A stretch of 64,000 nt of DNA, taken from Strobilurus pachycystidiatus. Its lineage: Eukaryota; Basidiomycota; Agaricomycetes; Agaricales; Physalacriaceae. Below, piece after piece: positions 11,641-23,989 of this stretch. Positions within the stretch are counted from its first letter, which is position 1, and the number at the start of each line of letters is the position of its first letter. A model generated the notes under the pieces. It had not been told where the DNA came from and ran no database searches. It was given only the letters and a program-made list of their open reading frames with translations. The translations under genes were made by a program, and so were the position numbers. The stretch lies in NCBI GenBank assembly GCA_019915135.1, contig JAHLMK010000005.1, forward strand, positions 930,001 to 994,000, written 5' to 3'.

Positions 11641-12719
11641 TACTATAGACGGGAGGGCAGGATAAGCAAGGGCTTGGAAGATACGCGGGCTGTGGCGCGG
11701 TTTCGAAATCTGGTGCGTTCCTAGTTATTTTTGATTCCATTTCTGATCTTCTCCATTAGTTCTGACACAAATATGGACGTATGCGCACGTACGCCAAGTC
11801 TCCCTGAATGAGAAGAGCGGCCGCGCCGCTTAACCTCAGTTTTTGAACCGACGCCCCTTCAATACTCCGAGTCCCGTCTTGACAGCATGAAACGTCTCCT
11901 GTTGCTTGTCACAGCTATGGTGGTGCGCACAAACAGTGAAAGAAGTACGTTCTATTTAACCTGATCACAAATACATTGCTAACGAGTTTGTAGTTAGGTC
12001 TGAATATCTCAGGTCAGATATAACTGAGTCACCTTCTGTGCAACGACATTGACGCTGACGTTCTTTTCCAGAAACGTCCGAACGGCAGCTCCGCTGCCGT
12101 CCCATCGCCTACTTCGAATCCGGATCCGAGAGCCTCGTGCTCGCATGAAACCCAAACTGGGCCGTAGCCAAGCGACATTCGCCCCATGGGGACGTTATGA
12201 CGGACCTAGCGGAGAGAGAAACTAAATCAATTGACTATCAGAGCATTTTGACAAGGTACTGTACATCACCTCTTCTATCCCTGGAATGTGTCTTGACCGC
12301 CGCTTCTAGACCTCCATTTCGGTGATTTCAGCTTCTCGGGTATGGATATCGAATGCTGGAATACGCATAGTCCGGCGGCGGATGACGCAGAATTGCTCGA
12401 AGTCCCTGGCGGCTCCGCCGCCACGTTGTCGCGAACTTGACCGCTAGACGCTTCGTGGACAGGGGAACGGTACTCGGGGATGCCTTGATATGCTCCCAGG
12501 TATGCGCACGTCTCGGCTATGCCATGGGAACGTCAGCATCCTGGTTAGTATCAAATTTGAAAGTTTGTTACCTGCCGCGCTTGCTTTCGCTAATGTCTTC
12601 TGCAGGGTCCGTGGCTTCATTTGCCGTCCTCTCGGAGCTACACCTCACACTCGCCCACCTCCATGCTCACTCTCCAGCCAGCCCGAACGACTTGCACGTT
12701 GGAGGCGGCTCCGCCGCCT
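11368..12719. repeat. Four short GC-rich hairpins of related sequence
   Basis: Perfect or near-perfect palindromes recur at 11368-11382 (ggcggcttcgccgcc), 12083-12099 (cggcagctccgctgccg), 12408-12422 (ggcggctccgccgcc) and 12703-12719 (aggcggctccgccgcct). Each has a 3-base loop of ttc/tcc type with 6-7 bp arms. Two have compensating changes (cggcagc with gctgccg), so the pairing is kept while the sequence shifts. Their role is unknown. Confidence 0.6.
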
Positions 12720-13171
12720 GACTTCGCGAACTCCCAATCCCATATTCGGACAAGCCATACGACCACAAAGAGAAGGTGCGACAGCCATCAAACGGCGTTT
12801 GCGATCCAGATCTGGTCAACTTCGGGATCAATTTCAAACTTGGGGACGATTTAGAAGGTACGCCACCTTCACATCCCTGGAATTCGTATTCCCAATGCAC
12901 GCCGCAGCTGCATTGCAGCCTCTCCGAGCTGAAGAGAATTGTAGACATCCTAGACCATAACGACGGTCACGATAGGACGTTTGACGAGACCGTTAGACGA
13001 TGTGGCGCATTTGCCGCCAAGTTTGCGATCTTTGCGATTAGTGGGACGGGAGGCCGGCGAAGACCACTCAGGGACGCCAAGCACCTAGAGCGGCGTAATA
13101 ATAGTGTTTCTAACCTCTGGAAACCGGCGTTAGATGGCGGGACGCAAAGTTCGCGAGAGGTACGTACCTAA

Positions 13172-14899
13172 AGATTATCCGTTTGTCACCGGCGTTAACG
13201 AGCTTTGTAGGGTCAATGCAATTCTACCCAGCATTGCCACGTCTCCCGGAGCTGGGATTTACGAAGCTGAGGGCTTGGCGCGAAGCACCGGTTTTGGGTG
13301 TATCAGGAAAAGATGAGATGACGAGAGTTTGGATGTAGGAATGGCGCTTTCGAGGCCGCGGAGGAAAAGGTGCCATCAGCGCGCGTTTGCGATCATACTA
13401 GCGTATATATCAGCCCTGTTCTTTGCTAGAATCTGAAAATTTGACGGTTAGTGCTAAATTCATAACGCCACACAATTGGAACCTAAGATTTTACTTACCT
13501 CCCTTCAAAAAGTGCTTACTTAGCCCAAGAAAAACACCCCTTAGGCAGTAGCCATCCGTACGTCGTCTAAAACGTCCCAGAAAGACGTTGAAGATCACAA
13601 TGGCGTACCCTACTAAAGTTGAGAAAAGTCCAGGACACGGACATATTTGCTGGCATACCGATGTAGCGCATGTTGACGTTACGGATGAACTGAATGGTCC
13701 GTAACGTCAACCCGAAATAATGTTCCATCAACGCGGTCTTTCGGTCCAATTCTTGTTGCGATCGAATGTTTGGGCCCTGGAGATGAGGTTCCCGAGTCAT
13801 CCAGGGCGCGCCGTTGAATTCCAAGCGAGTGATTCGCTCCGCTCGTGAAACACGCTAGTCGAATCGAGTGGAAGTTCCAGACGTGCGGCGGCCTCGGAAT
13901 TGGCGGCAGAACATCGTGGTAAGTGGTCAACATCTATTCTGGGCACGCCAAGTGATTGCGATCGACTTGGGCCCATGCTACGACCTCCGCTTGCTCGCTC
14001 ACCACTCTCAGACTCTCTGGCGCATTTCTCGGCCTCAAGGCACTCCGGGCGACTTAATTTTACTTGGACGTTATGAATTAGGTTATGTCAGTTAATTTTT
14101 GATAAGATTTGACGCGGAAAAGTCGCCGCAAACGCGTTTTTTGGACTTGGTACTGCCTGCTCGCGTCTCTGGACCCTGAAGCATCGATGGCTGGCTATGC
14201 GTCATGATTTTCCTGGCCTATGACGCGCGGTTCAATCTTATCTGGGCTCAGGGATGCGGGGTAGAGCTGGGCGCCGACCTTCTCCTCCGTCCCCTCAGCG
14301 CCGAATGCGCTGCTTCGCTTCCTCTTCCTCTGGCTTTCAATGTACTGACTCGAGGACTATAGTATGTGTAGTTCAATTCCATTCCAGTGCCGGCTGTAGC
14401 TGCGCCCTCTCTTAAGTGAAGAGGATTCGCGTTACAGTGATTGCCTCGGGACATAGATTGCACGGTACGTATTCGTTCGGCTTCATCTGGCTTCCGATTT
14501 GAACTGAATTAGTATCCAGGTACGCTAATCCGTTGATGCTTCTTGCGCCAAGACGCAGCGATACGCGACGCGGAGCTTTAGGTATGTTTGCACATCACTG
14601 AAATATCCGCGTTGACACTTCTCCTAGAGCCCAGACGACGCCCATCAGACGTGCAGGGCTACTGCGGGAATGCGACTCCGTGTCTACAACGGAGTGCTTT
14701 GAGTTTTGGAAGATGTAGATTTGGATGGGAGGCGTGAACGGGTGCACCGAGAACGACGCGGTAAGTTTGTCTGTCTTCGCAGAATTTCGCTCTAACTTCT
14801 CACGAAAACTATGTATACATTGTAGCAGTCAACGGGTATGTTGTCTTCCAAGCATGCAGCACTCAGGTAAGTTACGCGAATATGAATTCAGCATCATGC
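13172..14899. other. Non-coding interval with a 14-bp inverted repeat
   Basis: No gene recognised. A perfect inverted repeat lies at 13672-13685 and 13698-13711 (gttgacgttacgga / tccgtaacgtcaac) with a 12-bp loop. A smaller palindrome, cagcgc/gcgctg, lies near 14300. Confidence 0.4.
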
Positions 14900-17730
14900 T
14901 GAAATGCGAACTTTAGGACTTGTTCAAAAGTCCCGCGCGTTCCTGGGGCGGGGACCTTCTGAAACGTTTCGATCACTCTGATGAACCGTTCTGTCGGCTG
15001 ATGGGAGACCCAGACGGGCCGAATTCATTGAATAAAAGGAAGGAGAGGATGAGGAGAAGGTCAGCATCCGCTTGCCTTCCTTTCCTTCCCATCCACCTCT
15101 CTTACCTTCTAGTACCCAACCAACACAACACATTTTTCCATTTACATGTTCTCTACGACTACTGGATGCTCTCGACGCTGTGGGCGGCAGCGCCGCACTC
15201 CCAAACGCGACGAGACATATGATGTGACCGTATGTTATGTTTATGTCACATTCATTCTTTCCGTCTTACCACGACATTGGCAGGATTCTTTACCTCTTAC
15301 TTCCGGCTTCTCTTACTCCCTCAAGCATCGTTCTCGACGCTTCCTCGGTAAGCCTTCCCTTCTCTTACCCTTTCTTTCCTCTACTGACAGTTTCTCAGGG
15401 TGCAAAATGTCAAGACCGACCGACCTTCAAGAGGCTCACGGACCGTCAAGCGAAGTCTGACACGGCTTCAGCCCTCCGTCCGTCTTTTTGCGACTCCCTG
15501 CCCGTGATACCAATATCTGGTAAGTTTTCCGTTTTCAACTTACAGTCTAAGTTACTAACATAGGCCTCTACAGACCTCAAGGCCAGCCTGTGACATCTCA
15601 GCACCCGAAACGCTCTCCGAAAGAGCTCGACGACGGGGTGTAAAAATAAGGTGCGTCTTACAGTTTTCTTGCTTCTGTTAGTTTCACTTACACGGTCATG
15701 TTAGCGGACGCCTCGCCGATCCCAACAGGCAGTGCCGGCGCGGCCAACTCGTGTGCGACGGCTGGAGCCTCTTCGACCTCCACGCCTCGCCGTACCGACC
15801 TCCGTACTCGCCCGCCGTCTCCCGCGACGCAAAACTCCGGTCCCGCCCACCCGTCACTGTTCGTCTCGGCGCCGGCGGTGCGCCCAGTATTTCCGCAAGC
15901 CGGTTCTCACAGAGACGGACAGGATGGTAGACGACAGTGTGGTATGGGTGCCATACCACCAACTGTCGTCATTCGGGTGCGTTCAATTTTTTTTTCATGA
16001 TCACTATTTGACTAATCTATCATCTAGAGTCTAGTTTACGGCGTCGCGGCGACATCTCCGATATTGTGCAGGTGAGTTCAGCCTTCTTATCGCGCCGTTC
16101 CGCCCCCTGATAGGTGTCCAGCATGTAGCTGGACATTCGGCGTGCCATTTGCCGCGTCGGGTTTGCTCTCGGAGGATGCGCGTGCCCGGGACCTGACGAT
16201 TCGTCAGTCCTGCAAGTCTGACGATCGTCAGCTTGCCGCGCTAGTTACGAACACGATACGGACTTGAACGCCGCGGTCAATGAACATTCGTCGACATTTG
16301 ATGCGCGATACGTCGGTCAAAAAGGCAAGTACTGAGTTGAAGTTGCCTTGAACCAATGTTAACGATCTGTTTAGTCGACGCGTTGGACGTACAACCTCAA
16401 CAATCCGCCGCGTCCTTCACTCTGACCTCGGCGACGGCAAGTAATTCGTTCTCGGACTCCCGGCAACGCTCACGAAACTTTAGCTCGATGTCCAACACTG
16501 GACCGACTCCGTCCAAGCCACTGTACTCGCGCTCAAGCCCGGTGCGTTCAATTCTTTGACAAGTACGGATGTGAACTGACAGACGCGACTTCAAGGTAAT
16601 TTATGACTGGTTGGAGCCGTTGCTGCTTTCTTGGGTTGACTGGAACCGCCATCGGACACTGAACCCAGGTGAGTAATCATGAACACTTGCTTCTGACTTT
16701 GCTTATGAACACGGCCATCTAGTTGACCGCCGCTATGCCACGCGCTCACTATCTCAAGTAGTGCGCTAGGGTTGCGATGCCTGGCCGTGTGTAAGACCCG
16801 AATGCCCGTCGAGCACGATTCTGTAACCGGATCGTTATGGATTGTTATCAAGGACGAAGAGGACCATTGTGGAAGAGGCGAGTGCGCGCAGATGGCAAGG
16901 TGAGTCTTACTCATTGTTGAGCCATTACCGAACGCGTAGTACGCGCACCCGTCTCTTCCTGCTTATTCTTTTCTCTATCCTGAGCTGTCTTTTTCAGACC
17001 GATCCTGGCCGGCGCCGTGGACCAGCGGATATGGTTATTGGATGGAACGCGGGAATGTATAGTGTTGATGCTGTCTTTTCTGCACCATTCTAATATCTAC
17101 GCCTACACATTACTTACACGGACCTGCCGGTACTTACAAGCTTTACCGACCACTTCACTACGTGAGCTTCTTATTACGGACATCTTTGCGTAGACAGCGC
17201 ATTGTTAGATACAATTCGCATCTCGCAGTGTAACTACGCGTAGTTGCAGGTAGTCGTCGACTCATGGTAAGCCCGCCTCCGTCGTTCATGCTTCGTCGAT
17301 GCTAATCCTTAGGTTTGGTGCTGGACTACGGGGTATCGTAACACAGTAGTAAGTCTTTGTTGTCTGTCGTCTACCATGTCGCTGAGTCTGGCTAGGCTTA
17401 CCTGCCTCGTACGGAGTGTATCTAGTGCAACGGTTAGTACCATCGCCTCTCGTTTCAGTCGTCAACTAACAAGCTCTGAGCAAGATAATAAATTGGTTTC
17501 ACGCCCGATCCGCGACTAAATACAATACTGTAGCATATTAGCCGTTACACTGACGTGGCTCGTCCGTCTTGCTCGAGGTGTCGGCTTATTCGCGGACACC
17601 TGTTTTCATCGTTAGTGTAAGCCGTTCCCTCTACGTCTGTCACTATGCTCACTGTCACTTGACAGGTTCAAGAACTCGTGTGTAGTACAGCAGGTACGTG
17701 CGACTGACACGTACTTGAACCGAAGACTAA
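14900..17730 (+). other. Intron-punctuated, hairpin-rich tract; candidate spliced non-coding or decayed gene
   Basis: Intron-like segments of about 45-70 bp follow one another on the plus strand. Examples begin gtatgttatg (near 15231), gtaagccttc (near 15350), gtaagttttc (near 15522), gtgcgtctta (near 15651), gtgcgttcaa (near 15976) and gtgagtctta (near 16900). Each ends in a pyrimidine-rich cag/tag. Joined exons give one frame of about 86 codons across three exons (about 15290-15645, ending KRSPKELDDGV), but no family motif. Perfect short hairpins are dense: 15930-15970, 16116-16134, 16193-16207, 16218-16231, 17232-17245 and 17694-17714. I read it as a spliced transcript of unknown kind or a decayed gene. 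Confidence 0.4.
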
Positions 17731-17779
17731 CGGGATCCGTTTTCAGATATTAGAATCATCGTGATACCGCTTACCGAGT

Positions 17780-18045
17780 ACGGGGGAGGAGCCGTCAGCC
17801 CCGTCTCCACCCCACCCCTCCTCGTTGTATCCCCCCGCGTCCGTCCGACCGCACCCTCTTCGCCCGCACGCCCTTCACCCGCGCCCCTCGACACCCCCAC
17901 CCACGAGTACCCTCCATCTCCCATCCGCCCGCCCTGACACACTCCCCCACCCACGGCGCACACCCTCCACCCACTCCCTCGCTCTCCACCCACCCCCACC
18001 CTCGCACTCCCCTCGCACCCTCGCCATCCCCCCGCTTGATGCGCC
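17780..18045. other. C-rich low-complexity junction of the duplicated block
   Basis: This stretch is dominated by ccaccc and cctcgc runs. It replaces the remainder of the uL2m gene beside the second helicase copy. The homologous sequence resumes at about 18046 (ccccgggtcgtactcc). Confidence 0.45.
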
Positions 18046-18424
18046 CTCCCCCCGGGTCGTACTCCACCCTGACGACATCGCACTCGCCCTCGTCCTCCCT
18101 CCTGAAATCCACGAGCCTCACGCGCTGGCGGTGTCCTCCACCGCGGTGTCTCACGGTGATGCGGCCGGTGTTGTTGCGACCACCGCCTTTGCGCTGGGCG
18201 ACAGTGAGGGCGCGGACGGGGCGGCCGGTGTAGAGGTGTGGAGAGACGATCTGTTTGAGGTGGCGCACGCCGGGGGTGAAGGGGTGGAAGGACTTGAGGA
18301 ACTCGCCCGAGGCGGTGCTGGTTGGCGTGGCGGCGTCTTTGGCTTTTCGGGAGGCGGACTCTGTTGTTGCGAGACGTATGCCGAGGTGGGCGCGGGCGCG
18401 TAAGCCCGTGCGTATGGCGAACAT
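18046..18424 (-). pseudogene. Truncated second copy of uL2m
   Basis: From its ATG at 18424 the frame repeats the first about 122 residues of the intact uL2m gene (presequence, then [31 protein letters not shown] and VRVEYDPG). It has a 4-residue insertion in the presequence. After VRVEYDPG it runs into unrelated C-rich DNA (GGGRIKRG), losing the rest of the fold and the essential HPHGGGRGK loop. It can hardly be a working ribosomal protein. It may be transcribed, since the divergent promoter is kept. Confidence 0.85.
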
Positions 18425-18501
18425 GCAAGGTATGACCAGGGCCTGGGTAAGTGATCTCCGATGCAAAAATTCCTTCGGAAGATGCCGTTGCTCTTTTGAT
18501 C

Positions 18502-20438
18502 ATGTCCGTCAAGCGAAAATCTTCGACTGCGCTGCCCAAGGCGAAACGGGTCAAGACGAAGGCGAGCCGCGTTAGGTCGACGTTCGATGCGTTGCCGTGG
18601 ACGAGTATCGATGCTACGACTATTCCTGGCGAGGATGGAATTGTTGAGCTGGAGGAGGTGGATGGGGTGGAGGTTGTGTATCAGGATGGGGTGCCGAGTT
18701 TTCATGTGCGTGATTCTATCTCTGGTCGCTCTCTACTAATTATCTGCAGGTCAAAGAAGCTATAACGTCAGCGCCGCAACCCACGACGACGACGGCGGCC
18801 CCGACTACGCTCCCACCGGTACCCGACCCATCGCCTTCCATGTCCGCATGGACCGAGCTCGGTCTGCACGCCCATCTCATCCCCTCCCTCCCCTCCGCCA
18901 CACCCACCCCCATCCAGCGATCCGTGCTCCCGCTCTGCCTCTCTCCCACACCCCCATCCTCCATCCTCGCAACAGCAGCGACCGGCTCCGGCAAGACGCT
19001 CGCCTACGCGCTCCCGATCCTGCACAGTCTCCTCACCAACCTGCCGCCGTCGTACACCCCGCAGGCGCTAATTCTCCTCCCGACGCGCGAGCTCGCGATG
19101 CAGGTCGTGGAGCACATTGCTCGGGCGCTCGTGCATGTCAACACGCCGGGCAAGCCGCCGGTTATCAGCGTTACGCATATAGTTGGCGGGTTGTCGGCGC
19201 AAAAGCAAGCACGCGTGATTGCAAGGGGCGTGCATATCGTGGTTGCGACGCCTGGTCGGCTCTGGGATGTGTTGGAGTCGAATTCTGGGCTGCAGTTGAG
19301 TAAATTGCGGTATCTGGTGCTCGACGAAGCGGATCGGCTCGTCCAGCCGGGGAGTTTCAGCGAGCTGGAGAAGATCCTGGGCGTGGTGCAGGAAGCGGCG
19401 TCGACGTTTGTGTTCTCGGCGACGATGTCGGCGGCGTGGCTGCGCAGGACCAAGTCGAGATCCAAAAGACGCGTCGACGACGATCTGAACCTGGCCGAGC
19501 TCCTTCCGGGGTTCGAGCCGGTGGTGATCAACATCCAAGACAAAGAGCCTGCCTCCCAGCTTCCCCCCACCCTCCTCTCGCTCACGCTCCCCGTCCTCCC
19601 CGCCACGCGCGACCTCACGCTGTACACGCTGCTCCTCCTGCACCCGCTCCCGACGATCATCTTCCTCCCCTCCGTCTCGCACATCCGGCGGCTCCTCCCG
19701 CTCCTCACCCTCCTCCTCCCCGCGCGCGCCGTCCTCCCGCTGCACAGCCAGCTCCCGCAGTCCACGCGCCTCAGCAGCATCGACAAGTTCAAGTCGTCCT
19801 CGGCGTCCCCCGTCCTCCTGAGCACGGACCTCTCCTCGCGCGGACTCGACCTCCCGACGTGCGCGCTCGTCGTCTCCTACACCCCCGCCCCCGCGCCCGC
19901 CACGCACCTCCACCGCCTCGGCCGCACCGCACGCGCCGGCCGCCCCGGCACCGCCCTCACGCTCGTCTCCCCGCAGGAATCCGCCGCCGCCACCGCCATC
20001 TGGCGGGTGTTCGGCGAGCCGGAAAGGTATGAGGATGCAAGGCTGGGGGGGCTGGTGGAGAAGGTGCGGGAAAGGGTGAGGGTGGCGAAGGAGATTGAGG
20101 AGAGGGAGCATAGGGGGAGGAGGGAAAGGCATGATGGGAAGTGGATGCGGGAGGCGGCGGAGGTGCTTGGCGTGGATTGGGATGAGGAGGAGGAGGAGGA
20201 GGGGGGGAAGGGGAAGGGGAAGGATAGGGAGTTGGAGAAGATGAAGGCGAGGTTGGGGGCGATGTTGAAGAAGCCGTTGGTCCCGAGGGGGGTGAGCACG
20301 AGGTACCCGACTGCGGCGATGGCGAGGGATGTGCTTGAGGGCAGGGCGGTGGATGGCGTTGTTGGGGTTACAAAGAGCGCGTTCCCGACGGTGGGCAAGG
20401 AGGAGGAGGAGGAGGAGTGGGGTGGGATTAGTGCGTAG
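18502..20438 (+). CDS. DEAD-box ATP-dependent RNA helicase, MAK5/DDX24 type (copy 2)
   Basis: Exons 18502-18705 and 18750-20438 give 630 residues with the same intron position and phase as copy 1. All helicase motifs are intact (ATGSGKT, PTREL, DEAD, SAT, STDLSSRGLD, HRLGRTARAGR). Differences are few and mostly outside motifs: STPTPIQHS against ATPTPIQRS, QETAST against QEAAST, VISY against VVSY, an acidic-tail length change, and the end GISTL against GISA. Many other changes are silent. Similarity to copy 1 ends at the stop codon. Open frame and mainly silent changes suggest selection, or a very young or allelic copy. Confidence 0.88.
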
Positions 20439-20849
20439 TGTTTTATCTACTTTGTAGGCTTCATTTTCTACCGCCATGCTATCACCGTCCATATCAACCA
20501 GTGCTCCGGACTTTCCAGCATATCTGGGCGAGCTGTTTCATTTCCTCGTAATACGAGTTACTGTTCGACTAATCTTCTATGTATGTATGGAGGCTTCCGC
20601 GTAACCCTCCCCCACGCTGATCCCAATCCAGAATCAGCCGCGGAGTGCAAGAGCCATCTCGTCGTGCGCCGGGTCGACTCCCTTGCGCTACATCTTTGGG
20701 CTGCCCGACTCCTGATGGATAGCCGGAACCGTACTGTACACTTTTGGTGTCGTCGTCGCGCCTTACTCTGACGGTGTTCTGCTACTGAGATTGCAAATAC
20801 GAATTCTTGGGATGTGGGAAGTGCAAGTGCAGTTTGACGTCTTGTATAA

Positions 20850-21045
20850 TTGGGATAGGATACTAGGGTAAGCCGGATGGTCGAGGTTGAATTTCGAAAA
20901 ATGACCGATCGAAGAATCGAACCCGAGGTCTCGGAATCATGTGGGTCCCCCTCGATGGCACCCAGTTTCCCTACCGTTGAACATGGAGGAGTGTACTGTA
21001 AGCTCAAGTGAGTAGTGGAATACATTGAAATATACATAATTACAC
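20850..21045 (-). mobile_element. tRNA-derived SINE-like element, copy 1
   Basis: Read on the minus strand it has a pol III A-box-like TGTTCAACGG (20983-20974) and a B-box-like GGTTCGATTCT (20923-20913), about 50 nt apart as in tRNA genes. A non-tRNA tail follows. The block at 20910-20864 is identical, base for base, to 22375-22421 on the plus strand. No clean tRNA cloverleaf with an acceptor stem was found, so this is a tRNA-derived repeat rather than a tRNA gene. Confidence 0.6.
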
Positions 21046-21447
21046 TCCTGAGCCAAGTATTCTATATCCAGCTTGCGTGGAAGCCACGGAACGGTGTTTT
21101 TGCGCAAAAAGTCACAGGGGTCACGCGCTTGTGACTACTCGTGAACGCAGAGGGAAATATTGATTCATCTCTGACGACCACCATCTCCAGGGACTGTTTG
21201 CACTTTGTCTACTACTCTGCTAAACCTGAATCTTACATGCCCATGCCAGAGACTGGAGAACCCGTTACAAGTCTGAGTTGTATCTCATTAGGTGGTTCAA
21301 TTCTTCAAGTACTGACGACTTGCTCGAATTTCTGGCCCGCTGGGCACGCCGAAATCTTTGTTGACTTACGTTGGGAGAATTTCTGAGTAAGTACGGTCTG
21401 ACTGGCAATCATGGAGAGCCGACTTGGATGCTAGTTGACGTTAGCAG

Positions 21448-21707
21448 GGAGCCACCCGTTGAGTTGTTTGAACTTCATGAAATGTGTATCCTTGTAAGTT
21501 CATCTTTGATAATTGTAGTCAGCTGTCTAACCGCTCATCCAGGGCTTAATTTGGCTGCGCGCGCGCTGCCCAAATTGGGAGACTATGGCCACTGCGCTCT
21601 TGGACAAGATCCTGACAATATGGGAGACAGTAACGAGACTACTGTTGTCACTTCCGATGGTTCTGTTCACCGGGACGCTGGCGGCCGCGGCAATGAGAGA
21701 TTATTGA
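21448..21707 (+). CDS. Possible 3' end of an unrecognised gene with a hydrophobic C-terminus
   Basis: Two exons (21448-21493 and 21543-21707) join in frame across a good intron (gtaagttcat ... catccag). They encode EPPVELFELHEMCIL followed by 54 residues ending in a hydrophobic helix (LLLSLPMVLFTGTLAAAA) and MRDY before the stop. An upstream exon ending at 21386 (donor gtaagtacgg) fits in phase, but I could not find a start. It may be a small membrane protein or a relic. Confidence 0.3.
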
Positions 21708-22329
21708 TGACTTGGCGCCGAACCCTTGACTGTGCAATTATATGGTGGCAAGCCTCACACGTATGAGGAAGCTTAGACTCGCTAAGTAACTCCTCCCACC
21801 CGCCCCATTTGTCTCATTGTTGAGAGTAAAGGAACTTACATATGTTCTCGCTTGTACCTTCCATTCATTCAGACTGTTGAACATGCTGATGTACCCTTCC
21901 AAAGCAATGAGATTATGGGAACAGAACGGGCACAGACGGCAGCAGGGATGTCAAGGAGTTGAAGACGTGAAGTAGTCCGAGGGTGGAACACCGACTTTGA
22001 GAGAACTCGAGGACAGGAGAGTGTGAAGATGGCGCACGGCCCTAATAGGTAGGGACCCGAGGGGACGTGCCAAGTAATCTATATTGTGTGCAGAGTTGTT
22101 GCGCGGTCGGGTACTGACAAAGGGTATCGCGCCCCGCAAGGCAGCCTGCCTGTTACTGCTGCACGACAGTTCCCCGGACTCTGAGTCTGGCATGCAAAGT
22201 AGTGACCCCTACCGTTCATGTTGAATGGATGGCCTCCGCTGGGCCAAGATACAAGATGCTCAGCTGTGTCACTCAATTTTGTACATATAGATGTATTTTA
22301 AGTACCTCTCGGTTGACGTTATACAATAA

Positions 22330-22425
22330 GTACACTCATTCATGCATCCACATGAACACCGGTTCAATCCTTGCGATCGGTCATTTTTCGAAATTCAACC
22401 TCGACCATCCGGCTTACCCTAAGGA
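22330..22425 (+). mobile_element. tRNA-derived SINE-like element, copy 2 (partial)
   Basis: This plus-strand copy keeps the B-box-like GGTTCAATCC (22361-22370) and the 47-bp tail shared exactly with copy 1. The A-box side is eroded. It is in opposite orientation to copy 1, about 1.4 kb away. Confidence 0.55.
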
Positions 22426-22429
22426 TACA

Positions 22430-23989
22430 CAACAGTGCAGAGCATTTGATTCTACCAAGCATGTGTAGGTTGCAACTTGCAAGGAATACACCAAGACGCC
22501 GTCCTCAAACTCAGTTCGACCAGATGGAGTGTCGTGTCTCCAGCTCCCGGGCCGACTTGAGGTTGCTGAATCAGTGTGCGGCATTAAATCATGCCGACAG
22601 GGATTGACGGCTTCGGAGGAGCGCACAGCGGGCGGGTGCGTGCAAGTCAACTCAACCACACACTACAAAATCACATACCGCGAGAAGACAAACGCCAATG
22701 ATCAATCTCAGAGCACCGTCGCCATTGTCAAGTTGTCTACGCCAATGTAAGTTGACGAGGAAGAGAAGGCCACCCACCCACCAGAACTTACAGTACTGTA
22801 CAGCGCACGTTGACGAAAGTGATCGATCGATAGGTCGCACAAGGCTACGAGCCGACGGACACGACAGAAGGGCCCAGCCATCGCATGACCGTTTCCCGCC
22901 GCCGTTATTTGACGTTGACGGTTGGTCCGCGCTCAATCTGTCGCATGATCATCCTTTGGTCGAGAATCGCTGACGACAATGAACGTTGTCGTATCCAGGA
23001 AAGAATACGGCAACAATCAGCCCAAGAAGTTATCGCTGTCTTGAAGCATCAAGTCAACGTTATGCGCAATCCATGCAAAAGTTCGATGGACGCCAGCTGA
23101 TGAAATCTGAGTTCGAACTTCAACGTGGGCCAGTAATCTGACAGAGCCAACGGTTATTACCGTCGAATGGTTTAACTGCAATTAGCACCAGACTGACAAA
23201 TCTGGCTAACACACCTTGAGCACGCAAATCACCTTGTCGCTGCTTGTCGTCGTCAATCAAGGATGCATCGGTGTCACGGCCGCTCCCGGAGCTCTCCAAT
23301 GTCTTCAGATCTGACGTTCGGACGGGCCGCTACGGAATGAAGCCAAGAACAGCCTGGATCGGGACCTGTGGCCAATCCGCTTGCGTGCATTGCATCCTTG
23401 AGTCGACGACGCACCTCCGATGTTCATCGATTGTTACCTGCCCAGCCCTTTGATCTCGGCCGATCTTCAAGAGATGTCCCCAGGTCGTCCAAGGCACACT
23501 AGACGCGTAAGAGCTGATACTTATTGGAAGGAGACGAGGAATGGGGAGACGGTAATGGGACGTGGGGATTCATGCACCAGCTCCATTGAACAAGACTCGG
23601 ATACGAACAGTGACAAACCCACCGAGAAGAGCCACCGATCAACGTGACCCTTTGTCGAGCGGCCCGTGCCATGATGATGTAGTATAATTATTGGTGACGA
23701 TGCATTCCTCCTCACAACCACAACCCGCCATGATCGTTTCCCCAAGTTCGTTCCAGCTATGCTATGCTCTTCTCCTCATCGCAACCGCGATGAATCTATC
23801 ACGCCCGCTGGAGACAGACAGTTAATCGGATGTGCATTGTGCATTTGAGTGGACATGATTGTACGTTGGCCCGGGACAGATGTCCACGTCCTCTGCTTCA
23901 TGATTGTGAGATGATTCGCGTGTCCTGGCCAACCCAATACTCCACCGTGGGCCAGCGAGCTCGCAATTGATGCCAGGCCCATTGAAGTT
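22430..23989. other. Interval with no recognised gene
   Basis: Short open frames occur on both strands, but none has a family motif or a consistent set of exons. Confidence 0.35.

Noticed and set aside
20864..20990. tRNA gene on the minus strand
   Set aside because: A- and B-box-like sequences are present, but no acceptor stem closes, and the tail is shared with a second repeat copy. Called SINE-like instead.
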